From positions 248,001 through 312,000 of the forward strand of contig OY970236.1 of NCBI GenBank assembly GCA_963714155.1: 64,000 bases of DNA, given 5' to 3'. The stretch is from VRUE01 sp963714155 (GTDB lineage: Bacteria; Actinomycetota; Thermoleophilia; Solirubrobacterales; 70-9). The translations under genes and the position numbers were made by a program. The notes under the pieces were generated by a model that was not told where the DNA came from, searched no databases, and was given only the letters and a program-made list of their open reading frames with translations. This document shows positions 16,999 through 23,818 of the stretch, piece after piece. Each line of letters begins with the position of its first letter. Position 1 is the first letter of the stretch.

Positions 16999-17264
16999 GC
17001 GTCGCCAAGCAGTTCGGGGCGAATTTGGCTCGCATCCGCAAGCGGGCCGATATGTCGCAGGAAGAGACGGCCGTGCGCGCATCGGTCCATCGCACAGAGG
17101 TCAGCCATCTTGAGCGCGGGTTGAGGCTGGCGCGCGCGGATACGGTTGCGAAGCTTTCCGCCGCCCTTGAAGTCGATCCAGGCGACTTCTTCGAGGGCAT
17201 CGTTTGGCAGCCCGGTGACATTCGCCACGGCCAGTTCAAGCCCGACCCTGCCGATACCCTCTGA
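16995..17264 (+). CDS. Transposon cargo: XRE-family helix-turn-helix regulator
   Basis: 89 residues, with a Cro/C1-type helix-turn-helix filling the protein: FGANLARIRKRADMSQEETA, then VRASVHRTEVSHLERGLRLARADTVAKLSAALEVDPGDFF. The C-terminal 20 residues are a short tail. I chose the GTG at 16995 because it overlaps the upstream stop by GTGA. The next gene starts 2 bp after its stop. XRE proteins of this size usually repress their own operon. Confidence 0.85.
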   Translation: MSVAKQFGANLARIRKRADMSQEETAVRASVHRTEVSHLERGLRLARADTVAKLSAALEVDPGDFFEGIVWQPGDIRHGQFKPDPADTL

Positions 17265-17266
17265 AC

Positions 17267-17488
17267 ATGGCCAAGCGGTCCAAGAAGCCTGCCGACCTGA
17301 ACCGACTGGCTGCCGCCATCGTCGGGGATGCGACCGATGAAACGCCGCAGGAACCGGAGAGTCCGCAGGCTCGCGCTGGACGCGCCGGAGGCACTAAGGG
17401 CGGCAAGGCCCGCGCCCAACGCATGAGCCCTGAGGAACGCAGCGAATCGGCCCGTAGAGCCGCAGAAGCGCGCTGGCGTAAGCCCTAA
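17267..17488 (+). CDS. Transposon cargo: small basic protein with KGGKARA motif
   Basis: 73 residues, rich in Ala, Arg, Lys and Glu. The C-terminal half reads GGTKGGKARAQRMSPEERSESARRAAEARW. A GGKARA-x-x-S/T-PEER...AAxARW pattern recurs in small actinobacterial and phage-borne proteins of unknown role, often beside helix-turn-helix genes. The basic composition suggests nucleic-acid binding, but this is inference. It starts 2 bp after the XRE gene, as the last gene of the cargo operon, and is followed by a hairpin at 17533. Confidence 0.65.
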   Translation: MAKRSKKPADLNRLAAAIVGDATDETPQEPESPQARAGRAGGTKGGKARAQRMSPEERSESARRAAEARWRKP

Positions 17489-17532
17489 CGCATAGTAGAC
17501 GCGAGGGTTCCTAAACCCCTAGAATTCCGGAT

Positions 17533-17560
17533 GCGCCCCTTACTGGCAGGCGAGGGGCGC
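17533..17560 (+). terminator. Hairpin between cargo operon and tRNA-like gene
   Basis: GCGCCCCT (17533-17540) pairs with AGGGGCGC (17553-17560) around a 12-nt loop. It ends exactly one base before the tRNA-like sequence, so it may end the cargo operon transcript or act in processing of the tRNA 5' end. Confidence 0.5.
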
Positions 17561-17632
17561 TCCGGGTTCGTCTAACGGTAAGACGCATCGCTTTCCACGA
17601 TTGAAATCTGGGTTCGAACCCCAGGCCCGGAA
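17561..17632 (+). tRNA. tRNA-like gene inside the transposon, anticodon position UUC (Glu-type), atypical
   Basis: A full cloverleaf can be drawn: acceptor TCCGGGT/GCCCGGA, D stem GTCT/AGAC with loop AACGGTA, anticodon stem CATCG/CGATT with one C-T mismatch at its outer pair, anticodon loop CTTTCCA, variable GAAAT, T stem CTGGG/CCCAG with loop TTCGAAC, discriminator A. CCA is not encoded. The loop places TTC at 34-36, reading Glu codons, but C37 and the U1-A72 pair are unusual for tRNA-Glu. A shifted reading of TCC (Gly) does not keep a paired stem. It may be a divergent functional tRNA or a decaying one. Confidence 0.65.
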
Positions 17633-17686
17633 TCCTATCTATGTACACAAAGCAGCAACCTTTTTACGTCCGATTGCTTACGCATA

Positions 17687-18529
17687 ATGGTCAGTATGAA
17701 CAGGCTGTCCACTGAGAAGCGCGCCCAGATCATCGGTTGCCTGATCGAGGGCAATTCGATCCGAGCGACCGTGCGAATGACCGGCGCGGCCAAGAACACG
17801 ATCACCAAACTGCTGGTCGATCTTGGGGAAGCCTGCGCGGAGTATCAAGACGGCGTGTTCGTTGACCTCCCCTGCAAGGTCGTTGAGGCCGACGAGATTT
17901 GGGCGTATTGCTACTCCAAGCAGAAGAACGTGCCGGAGGAATTCAAGGGCACGTATGGCTACGGCGACGTATGGACCTTCACGGCGATCTGCGCCGATAC
18001 GAAGCTGGTTCCCTCTTGGCTGGTTGGGGAGCGGACCTCAGACGACGCAGAAGTCTTCCTGACCGACCTGGCGAGCCGGATGGTCGACCGCATCCAGCTA
18101 TCGACTGACGGGCACCGCATGTACGAAGGGACCGTGGGGCCGTCCTTCCGCCATCAGGTCGATTGGGCGCAGATCCATAAGACCTATGCCACGGGTGGAG
18201 AGCCGGGCAAATACAGCCCGGCCGTCTGCACCGGAACGAAGCGCCTGGTCCGCAAGGGCGACCCCGACCCAGATCGAATCTCGACCAGCTACGTCGAGCG
18301 GCAGAACCTGACGATGCGGATGGGGATGCGGCGCTTCACCCGGTTGACCAACGGCTTCAGCCGCAAGGTCGAGAATCTGACGCACGCGGTGAGCTTGCAC
18401 TTCATGTTCTACAACTTCGCCCGCCCGCACAAGACTCTGAAGGAGCGCTATCCCCGGACCCCGGCAATGGCTGCCGGGGTGACCGACCACGTTTGGTCGC
18501 TAGAGGAGATTGCGGCGCTGCTGGACTAG
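17687..18529 (+). CDS. IS1-like DDE transposase (single frame)
   Basis: 280 residues. The N-terminal helix-turn-helix (EGNSIRATVRMTGAAKNTITKLL, near residue 22) binds the ends; the DDE triad is readable as D69 (VEADEIW), D141 (STDGHRMY) and E204 (SYVERQNLTMRMGMRRF). The C-terminal HFMFYNFARPHKTL is typical of this group. Unlike classical IS1 InsAB, it needs no frameshift. It appears intact, so the element may still be active. ATG 17687 is in a weak context; ATG 17696 (MNRLS) is an alternative. It reads toward the opposed cargo pair, whose last stop overlaps its own. Confidence 0.92.
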   Translation: MVSMNRLSTEKRAQIIGCLIEGNSIRATVRMTGAAKNTITKLLVDLGEACAEYQDGVFVDLPCKVVEADEIWAYCYSKQKNVPEEFKGTYGYGDVWTFTAICADTKLVPSWLVGERTSDDAEVFLTDLASRMVDRIQLSTDGHRMYEGTVGPSFRHQVDWAQIHKTYATGGEPGKYSPAVCTGTKRLVRKGDPDPDRISTSYVERQNLTMRMGMRRFTRLTNGFSRKVENLTHAVSLHFMFYNFARPHKTLKERYPRTPAMAAGVTDHVWSLEEIAALLD

Positions 18530-18972
18530 GAGTTGTGCTCGTGGCTTTCCATGTTCTTGATGAGCTGGTCCAAGCTGGCGTTATGGTCTCTACGCTTCCC
18601 CAGCCACGCCATGAAGCAGACAATGGCGATCACAAGGCAGCCAACACCTATGACTCTTAGGTTGGTCTGAGCGGCTGCCGATAGCTGGGTTTCGCCGGGC
18701 TGGGCCGAATCGCTCCCAGGCAGTGCCCAAAACGCGATCCATGCCCCTGCGCCTACGCCGAAGAAGGCGAAAGCCGATCCGAGCCACAACTCGGTCCAAC
18801 CCATCTTGGCTTCACCCGCTTCTTCCTTGAGTCTGTCCCAATGCTTTCTACTAAGAGCCATGCTTGCAACCTCGTAGGTTTCGGGCTTGAGCACTGGCCC
18901 AGGCGGCACGGGTTTCGATCCGTACTGGGGAGCGACGGCATCGCGCTCGGGCGGCTGTGGTCCAGGCGTCAC
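18526..18972 (-). CDS. Transposon cargo: membrane protein with two transmembrane segments
   Basis: 148 residues. A soluble Pro-rich N-terminus (about 55 residues) is followed by two hydrophobic helices (LWLGSAFAFFGVGAGAWIAF near 63-82 and VIGVGCLVIAIVCFMAWLG near 107-125) and a short charged tail. No family is recognised. The GTG at 18972 overlaps the zinc-ribbon stop by GTGA, so the two are co-translated. Its stop overlaps that of the transposase on the other strand by a few bases, an unusually tight packing. Confidence 0.7.
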   Translation of the reverse strand: MTPGPQPPERDAVAPQYGSKPVPPGPVLKPETYEVASMALSRKHWDRLKEEAGEAKMGWTELWLGSAFAFFGVGAGAWIAFWALPGSDSAQPGETQLSAAAQTNLRVIGVGCLVIAIVCFMAWLGKRRDHNASLDQLIKNMESHEHNS

Positions 18973-19280
18973 TGTGGAGGTGGATCGAACTCGTCGTCAG
19001 GCGGGTTCTGCGGCTCAAAAATCCCCAAAGCGTCGAGCAAAACCACTTGGCCGCAGTTTGTGCACTTAATGGGCGTAACGGGAAAGACGGCATTCGGCCC
19101 GCCCCCGTCATCTGGCCACGTCTCAATCTTCTGGTTGAGAAATACAGGCCCGATGATCCACTCCGGGTTTCCGCAGTACGGGCACTGCTTTTCTGGCCCC
19201 CACTTCTCAACGAGCCACGCGACAACACCGGCTTCGTATTGCTCCCATCGCTTCGGTGCGGGCAGTCGCTCCCAGGCCAC
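18969..19280 (-). CDS. Transposon cargo: zinc-ribbon protein
   Basis: 103 residues with two CxxC knuckles (CPYCGNPEW and KCTNCGQVV) about 40 residues apart, forming one zinc ribbon. The N-terminus (AWERLPAPKRWEQYEAGVVAWLVEKWGP) is helical and the C-terminus acidic. No catalytic motif is seen. Its start is 61 bp inside the right transposon end, so the promoter must lie within or beyond the inverted repeat. It is coupled to the membrane-protein gene. The pair has no obvious role in transposition. Confidence 0.7.
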   Translation of the reverse strand: MAWERLPAPKRWEQYEAGVVAWLVEKWGPEKQCPYCGNPEWIIGPVFLNQKIETWPDDGGGPNAVFPVTPIKCTNCGQVVLLDALGIFEPQNPPDDEFDPPPQ

Positions 19281-19340
19281 GCCGGGAGACTAAGGCGAAC
19301 TGTCAACCCGTGCATATCGGCGACGGCCGGAGTGCTCGAT

Positions 19341-19358
19341 TCAAACTGACCCACTACC
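19341..19358 (-). repeat. Right terminal inverted repeat of the transposon
   Basis: TCAAACTGACCCACTACC, the exact reverse complement of 16630-16647. Confidence 0.92.
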
Positions 19359-19366
19359 CCTTGCGA
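19359..19366. repeat. Target site duplication, right copy
   Basis: CCTTGCGA, identical to 16622-16629. It lies 67 bp before the thioredoxin start, within the probable trx promoter. Confidence 0.9.
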
Positions 19367-19432
19367 CCCTCGCTATACTTTATGAAGTATTGAGCGGCGG
19401 AAATCGATAACTCAAGCCCAGGAGAGATCCCA

Positions 19433-19759
19433 GTGACAGGCAAACTCAGCGACGTGACAGACGCCACCTTCAAGTCGGAGGTCCTCGAGGCCGAGGGCCC
19501 CGTCCTCGTCGACTTCTGGGCCCCCTGGTGCGGACCGTGCCGCGTAGTCCATCCCGTGCTCGAGGAGATGGACGCCGAGCGCGAGGACCTCGACATCGTC
19601 AGCATCAACGTCGACGAGAACCAGCAGACTGCCGCTCAGTACGAAGTGCTCTCGATCCCGACCCTGATCCTCTTCAAGGACGGGGCGATCGCCAAGAAGG
19701 TGATTGGTGCGATGCCCAAGCGTCGCCTCGAGGCCGAGCTCGAGCCGGCTCTCGCCTAG
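19433..19759 (+). CDS. trxA: Thioredoxin
   Basis: A 108-residue thioredoxin with the canonical active site FWAPWCGPCR near residues 28-37 and the cis-Pro segment SIPTLILFKDG near 75-85. It reduces protein disulfides in the cytoplasm. GTG 19433 is preceded by AGGAGA at 19421-19426, a good ribosome binding site. The transposon inserted 74 bp upstream, so part of the original promoter region may have been displaced. A tautomerase gene follows after 10 bp, probably in the same transcript. The helix after the active site has RVVHPVLEE rather than the common KMIAPILEE, within normal variation. Confidence 0.93.
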   Translation: MTGKLSDVTDATFKSEVLEAEGPVLVDFWAPWCGPCRVVHPVLEEMDAEREDLDIVSINVDENQQTAAQYEVLSIPTLILFKDGAIAKKVIGAMPKRRLEAELEPALA

Positions 19760-19769
19760 CGGCCGAGCC

Positions 19770-19949
19770 ATGCCATTCGTCGAGGTCAACTGGTACGAGG
19801 GTCGCTCCGATGAGCAGAAGGCGGAGATCGCCAAGCGCATCGAAGCGGCCCTGATCGACGTCGCCGGGGTTGCTCCCGATCACTGTTGGGTGAAGTTTTC
19901 GGACTCGAAGAGGACTGACTTCATCATCGGTGAAGCGGACGAGAGCTAG
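19770..19949 (+). CDS. 4-oxalocrotonate tautomerase family protein
   Basis: 59 residues. After Met removal the N-terminus is Pro (PFVEVNWYEGRS), the catalytic base of tautomerases, followed by the family helix DEQKAEIAKRIEAALIDVAG and the strand VAPDHCWVKFSD. Members form hexamers and act on enol/keto substrates or dehalogenation; the true substrate is unknown. Other possible starts upstream would bury Pro1, so ATG 19770 is firm. It lies 10 bp after trx, and ends just before a long hairpin element. Confidence 0.85.
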   Translation: MPFVEVNWYEGRSDEQKAEIAKRIEAALIDVAGVAPDHCWVKFSDSKRTDFIIGEADES

Positions 19950-19960
19950 CGGGCGCACTA

Positions 19961-20063
19961 AGAAGTAGAGGCACCCTCTCCCGGAGACCGTCGCGCAGCT
20001 GGTCGTTGGGCCTAGGTTCAAGCGTCTTACCGGGAGCCTCCGGGAGAGGGTGCCTCTACTTCT
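19961..20063 (+). repeat. Structured hairpin element, copy 1
   Basis: Arms 19961-19986 and 20038-20063 are perfectly complementary over 26 bp. The central 59 nt (19983-20041) begins GGAGACCGTCGCGCAGC and ends TACCGGGAGCCTCC; the same core is found, reversed, in copy 2. Position after the tautomerase stop suggests a terminator role, but the conserved loop implies more than termination. Confidence 0.75.
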
Positions 20064-20124
20064 TTCCGTGTCGGCGATCTCCGTATATGCCCGACAATCT
20101 CCACGGCTGGTTAGACGCTTCAGC

Positions 20125-20231
20125 GGTAGGTGGTCGGGTGCCACTCCCGCGGAGGCTCCCGGTATTACAAGGTGAAGTGATGCAGCGGACCTGCTGCGCG
20201 ACGGTCTCCGCGGGAGTGGCACCCGACTACC
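20125..20231 (-). repeat. Structured hairpin element, copy 2 (inverted)
   Basis: Arms 20134-20154 and 20206-20226 pair perfectly over 21 bp and extend by GGTAG/CTACC past a 4-nt bulge. On the minus strand the 59-nt core (20209 to 20151) matches copy 1 at the first 17 bases, at GGTC after one change, and at the last 14 bases, while the middle of about 23 nt and the outer stem sequence differ. The stems are different in sequence yet both self-complementary. Confidence 0.75.
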
Positions 20232-20256
20232 TGGCCCTATGCGACTGAGCTAGCCG

Positions 20257-20493
20257 CTAAAGCTGGGTGACCAGCGCTGCGAAGCCGGCGATGAAGGAGG
20301 CTGAGAGGGCGACGAAGCCTTGGACCATGGTGCGGTGGACCGATTCGAACCCGGCTTTCATCTCACTGCGCAGTTCGCGAATTTCCCCCTCAACCTTGTC
20401 GAGACGCTTGTCGACTTCGTCAAAGCGGCGATCGACTTCGGCTCGGAAATCGTCAAGTCGCGCGTCTGTCCAGCTCTCCCTCATCAGGTGCAT
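20257..20493 (-). CDS. Small coiled-coil protein with C-terminal membrane anchor
   Basis: 78 residues. An amphipathic, strongly charged helix (DDFRAEVDRRFDEVDKRLDKVEGEI to about residue 50, heptad pattern) is followed by a hydrophobic C-terminal segment (FVALSASFIAGFAALVTQL), giving a tail-anchored coiled coil. Similar small proteins are common in actinobacteria; no function is known. It lies between ileS and the hairpin element, transcribed in the same direction as ileS, 45 bp after it. Confidence 0.7.
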   Translation of the reverse strand: MHLMRESWTDARLDDFRAEVDRRFDEVDKRLDKVEGEIRELRSEMKAGFESVHRTMVQGFVALSASFIAGFAALVTQL

Positions 20494-20538
20494 GATTGCA
20501 CCGTAAACATTTCGGGCGCGCGGGTGGTGCGCGGAATG

Positions 20539-23500
20539 TCAGGTCTTTGTGACGCTGATGTGGAGGTCGCGGCCGTCGACTCTGATGGGGGCTGTAGCGG
20601 TGGCGTCGTAGGACACCGAGGTGGCCAGGACCTCGGCGGCTATATAGGGCTCGTGCTCGCGGGCTGCTGCGACTAGTTCGTCGTCGCCGTCGAGGGCCAG
20701 CTCAATGCGGTCGGAGATGTCGAGGCCGGCCGCTTTGCGGGCATTCTGGACGGCGTGGACGATCTCGCGGGCGAGGCCCTCGCGGCGCAGCTCGTCGTCG
20801 AGCTCCAGCTGCAGGGCAACGGCGTGGCCGGCCTCGGCCTCGACCTCGTAGCCCGCCAGCGGTTGCAGGGCGAGGGTGACCTCGTCGGGGGCGATCGTGT
20901 GCTCGTCGCCGTCGATGCTGATCCCGACCTCGCCGCCGTCGGCCATCACCTTGGCGACGTGGACAGGATCGAGCGCCTCGACCGCGGCGGCGACCTGGGG
21001 CATGCGCTTGCCGAAACGCGGGCCAAGCGAGCGGTAGTTGGGCTTGACCGCGTAGCTGACCAGGTCCGCCTCTTCGGAGACGAAGTCGAGCTCCTTGACG
21101 TTGAGCTCACTGGTGACCAGGTCGGCGCGGGCCTCGATCGCGGCGCGCTCGGCGTCGTTGGCGACGATCACGGCGCGCCGCAGCGGCTGGCGCACCTTGG
21201 CCTTGGCCTGGGCGCGGGCGGCGCGGCCGAGCTCGACCGTGAGCCGCACCGCCTCCATCGCCGCCTCCAGCTCGGAGTCGGCGAGGCCAGGGTCGGGCTC
21301 GGGGAAGTCGCGCAGGTGGACCGAGTCGGGACCGTCGCCGAGCTCTTCGCCCTCGCCGCCGGCGAGGTTGAGGTGGATCTCATCGGCGAGGAAGGGCGTG
21401 AAGGGAGCGAGCAGCGCGGCGACTTCGAGCAGGCAGTGGCGCAGGGTGGCGAAGGCGGCGCGGTCGCCGTCCCAGAAGCGGCGGCGCGAGAGTCGCACGT
21501 ACCAGTTGGAGAGTTCCTCGACGTACGCGGCGATCGCCCGGCCGGCAGCGGTGCAGTCGAACTCGTCCATGTTGCTGCGCACCGTCGCGATCGTCGCCTG
21601 CAATCGCGAGAGAGCCCAGCGATCCAGATCCTCCCCAACGCTCCGCTGTTCGGCGTCCCCGCCATTCGAGGCAAAGGAACAGCGGAAGCCTTCGAAGTCG
21701 GCGGGGGTCAGGTCCTCGGCGTTGGCGTAGAGGACCCAGAAGGAGTAGGTGTTCCAGAGGGTTAGGAGGAACTGGCGGACCGATTCGCCGACGGTGTCGA
21801 CCGAGAAGCGGTAGCCAGACCAGGGCTGCTGGGCGGTCAGGTAGTACCAGCGGAAGGCATCGGCGCCGTGGGCGTCGATCACGTCCCAGGGCTCGACCAC
21901 GTTGCCCTTGCTCTTAGACATCTTCTGGCCCTCGGGGTCGAGGATCAGGCCGAGGCAGACGCAGTTGCGGTAGCTGCTCTGGTCGAAAAGGAGTGTGGAC
22001 TCGGCGAGCAGGGTGTAGAACCAGCCGCGGGTCTGGTCGATCGCCTCGCAGATGAAGTCGGCGGGGAAGCGCTCCTTGAACAGCTCGTCGTTCTCGAACG
22101 GGTAGTGCAACTGGGCGAAGGGCATCGCGCCGCTGTCGTACCAGGTGTCGATCACCGACTTGACCCGGTGCATCTCACCGCCGCAGCTCTCGCAGTCCAA
22201 GACCACTTCGTCGATGTAGGGGCGGTGCAGGTCCTCGGGCACCTCTCCCCTCGCCCGCTCGCGCAGCTCGGCGACCGAGCCGGCACAGTAGCGCTCGCTG
22301 CAATCGCCGCTGGTGCAGTTCCAGATCGGCAGCGGCGTGCCCCAGTAGCGGTCGCGCGAGAGCGCCCAGTCGACGTTGTTCTCCAGCCACTTGCCGAAGC
22401 GCCCGTCCTTGATGTGCTCGGGGTGCCAGCCGATCGTCTCGTTGTTGGCGAGCAGCTGGTCGCGGACCTGCGAGGTGGCGACGTACCAGCTCGACTTGGC
22501 GTAGTAGAGCAGCGGCGTGCCGCAGCGCCAGCAATGGGGGTAGGCGTGCTCGTAGACCTGCTCACGGAAGAGCAGGCCGCGGGCGTCGAGGTCAGCGATC
22601 AATGCCTTGGTCAGCTCGGGGCCCTTGACGAACTGGCCCTCGAAGCCGCTGACGCGGCGATCGAAGCGGCCTTCGAGGTTGACCGGGTTGAAGAGCGTGC
22701 CGGCGTCGGTCGGGTCGAAGATGCCGTTGGCGGCGGCGACCGCATAGTCATCTTCGCCGAAGGCGGGGGCAATGTGGACGAGGCCGGTGCCGTCCTCGGT
22801 GGTGACGAAGTCGCCGGCTACGACGCGGAAGGCGTTGGCGGGCTCCTCCTCCAGCTCGAAGACCGGGCCCTTGTATTGGCGGCCGACCAGCGCGGAGCCC
22901 GACAGGCGCTCGAGCACCTCCACCTCCTCGCCGAGCACACGCTCGAGCAGTGGCTCGGCGAGGATCAGGATCTCCTCACCGCAGCGGGCCTTGACGTAAG
23001 TGACCTTGGGCGAAACCGCGACGGCGACGTTGCCCGGCAGCGTCCACGGCGTCGTCGTCCAGACCAGCATCGACTCCCCCGCCTCGCTGCCGTCTTCGCC
23101 GAGCAGCGGGAAGCGCACGTATATGGAGGGGTCCTCGACGTCCTGGTAGCCGAGCGCGACCTCGTGCGAGGAGAGCGCGGTGCCGCAGCGCGGGCAGTAC
23201 GGGACCACCTTGTGTCCCTCGTAGAGGCGGTCCTTGTCCCAAAGCTGCTTCAGCGACCACCAGACCGACTCGATGTAGTCGTCATCGAGAGTGACGTAGG
23301 GGTCGTCGAGGTCGATCCAGAAGCCGATCCGCTCGGTCAGCCGGTTCCACTCCTCGACGTACTCGAAGACCGACTCGCGGCAGCGCTGGTTGAACTTGTC
23401 GATGCCGAGCTCCTCGATCTCCTGCTTGGAGGAGATGCCGAGCTGCTTTTCGACCTCGATCTCAACCGGCAGCCCGTGGCAGTCCCAGCCCGCCTTGCGC

Positions 23501-23745
23501 GGCACCCGGTAGCCGCACATCGAGCGGTAGCGCGGGTAGATGTCCTTGAAGACGCGGGCGAGGACGTGGTGGGAGCCGGGCCGGCCGTTGGCGGTCGGCG
23601 GGCCCTCGTAGAAGTTCCAGATCGGCGCGCTCTCGCGCTGCTCGAGCGAGCGCTTGAAGACCTCCCGCTCGCGCCAGCGTTCCAGCACCCGCTGCTCGAG
23701 CTCGGGGAAGGACTGCTTGGTGTCGACGGGGCGGAAGCCGGGCAT
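20539..23745 (-). CDS. ileS: Isoleucine-tRNA ligase, type 2 (eukaryote-like)
   Basis: 1068 residues, a class I aminoacyl-tRNA synthetase. The HIGH-equivalent region is GPPTANGRPGSHHVLAR (residues about 48-64), the editing (CP1) domain has WTTTPWTLPGN near 228, and KMSKS (GQKMSKSKGNVVEP) is near 610. Zinc-binding CxxC pairs occur in the editing and later regions. Length and the GRPGSHH form of HIGH are those of the type-2 enzymes, which are typically resistant to mupirocin. No T-box leader is visible: only 73 bp separate its ATG from the divergent SDR gene. The open frames on the opposite strand here are shadows. Confidence 0.95.
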   Translation of the reverse strand: MPGFRPVDTKQSFPELEQRVLERWREREVFKRSLEQRESAPIWNFYEGPPTANGRPGSHHVLARVFKDIYPRYRSMCGYRVPRKAGWDCHGLPVEIEVEKQLGISSKQEIEELGIDKFNQRCRESVFEYVEEWNRLTERIGFWIDLDDPYVTLDDDYIESVWWSLKQLWDKDRLYEGHKVVPYCPRCGTALSSHEVALGYQDVEDPSIYVRFPLLGEDGSEAGESMLVWTTTPWTLPGNVAVAVSPKVTYVKARCGEEILILAEPLLERVLGEEVEVLERLSGSALVGRQYKGPVFELEEEPANAFRVVAGDFVTTEDGTGLVHIAPAFGEDDYAVAAANGIFDPTDAGTLFNPVNLEGRFDRRVSGFEGQFVKGPELTKALIADLDARGLLFREQVYEHAYPHCWRCGTPLLYYAKSSWYVATSQVRDQLLANNETIGWHPEHIKDGRFGKWLENNVDWALSRDRYWGTPLPIWNCTSGDCSERYCAGSVAELRERARGEVPEDLHRPYIDEVVLDCESCGGEMHRVKSVIDTWYDSGAMPFAQLHYPFENDELFKERFPADFICEAIDQTRGWFYTLLAESTLLFDQSSYRNCVCLGLILDPEGQKMSKSKGNVVEPWDVIDAHGADAFRWYYLTAQQPWSGYRFSVDTVGESVRQFLLTLWNTYSFWVLYANAEDLTPADFEGFRCSFASNGGDAEQRSVGEDLDRWALSRLQATIATVRSNMDEFDCTAAGRAIAAYVEELSNWYVRLSRRRFWDGDRAAFATLRHCLLEVAALLAPFTPFLADEIHLNLAGGEGEELGDGPDSVHLRDFPEPDPGLADSELEAAMEAVRLTVELGRAARAQAKAKVRQPLRRAVIVANDAERAAIEARADLVTSELNVKELDFVSEEADLVSYAVKPNYRSLGPRFGKRMPQVAAAVEALDPVHVAKVMADGGEVGISIDGDEHTIAPDEVTLALQPLAGYEVEAEAGHAVALQLELDDELRREGLAREIVHAVQNARKAAGLDISDRIELALDGDDELVAAAREHEPYIAAEVLATSVSYDATATAPIRVDGRDLHISVTKT

Positions 23746-23818
23746 GGACGGGTGATTCTAGGAGCGCTCGGCTCTGCTGCTGCTGACGGTGGCGATTGGT
23801 ACGCAATAGTCTTCGCGC

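Larger units (their letters stand above)
16630..19358. mobile_element. IS1-like transposon with passenger genes and a tRNA-like gene
   Basis: A complete 2.73-kb element. The ends GGTAGTGGGTCAGTTTGA (16630-16647, and reverse complement at 19341-19358) are perfect 18-bp inverted repeats, flanked by the 8-bp direct repeat CCTTGCGA. Inside are a three-gene operon (16762-17488), a tRNA-like gene (17561-17632), a single-frame DDE transposase (17687-18529) and an opposed two-gene operon (18969-19280, 18526-18972). Intact ends and duplication mean a fairly recent single insertion between polX and trx. IS1 is normally about 770 bp, so some 1.9 kb here is cargo. Assignment to the IS1 rather than IS1595 group is by transposase motifs, the GGTAGTG end and duplication length. 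Confidence 0.92.

Noticed and set aside
17561..17632. tRNA gene as attachment site of the mobile element
   Set aside because: The tRNA-like gene is about 930 bp inside the element, and the element has transposon-type ends and an 8-bp duplication rather than an integrase and tRNA-end repeats.
17561..17632. Reading the anticodon as TCC (Gly)
   Set aside because: A one-base shift breaks the anticodon stem. With the intact T and D arms, the seven-nucleotide loop places TTC at positions 34-36.
23746..23818. T-box or other leader riboswitch before ileS
   Set aside because: Only 73 bp lie between the ileS ATG and the divergent SDR start, and no specifier loop or antiterminator sequence is visible.
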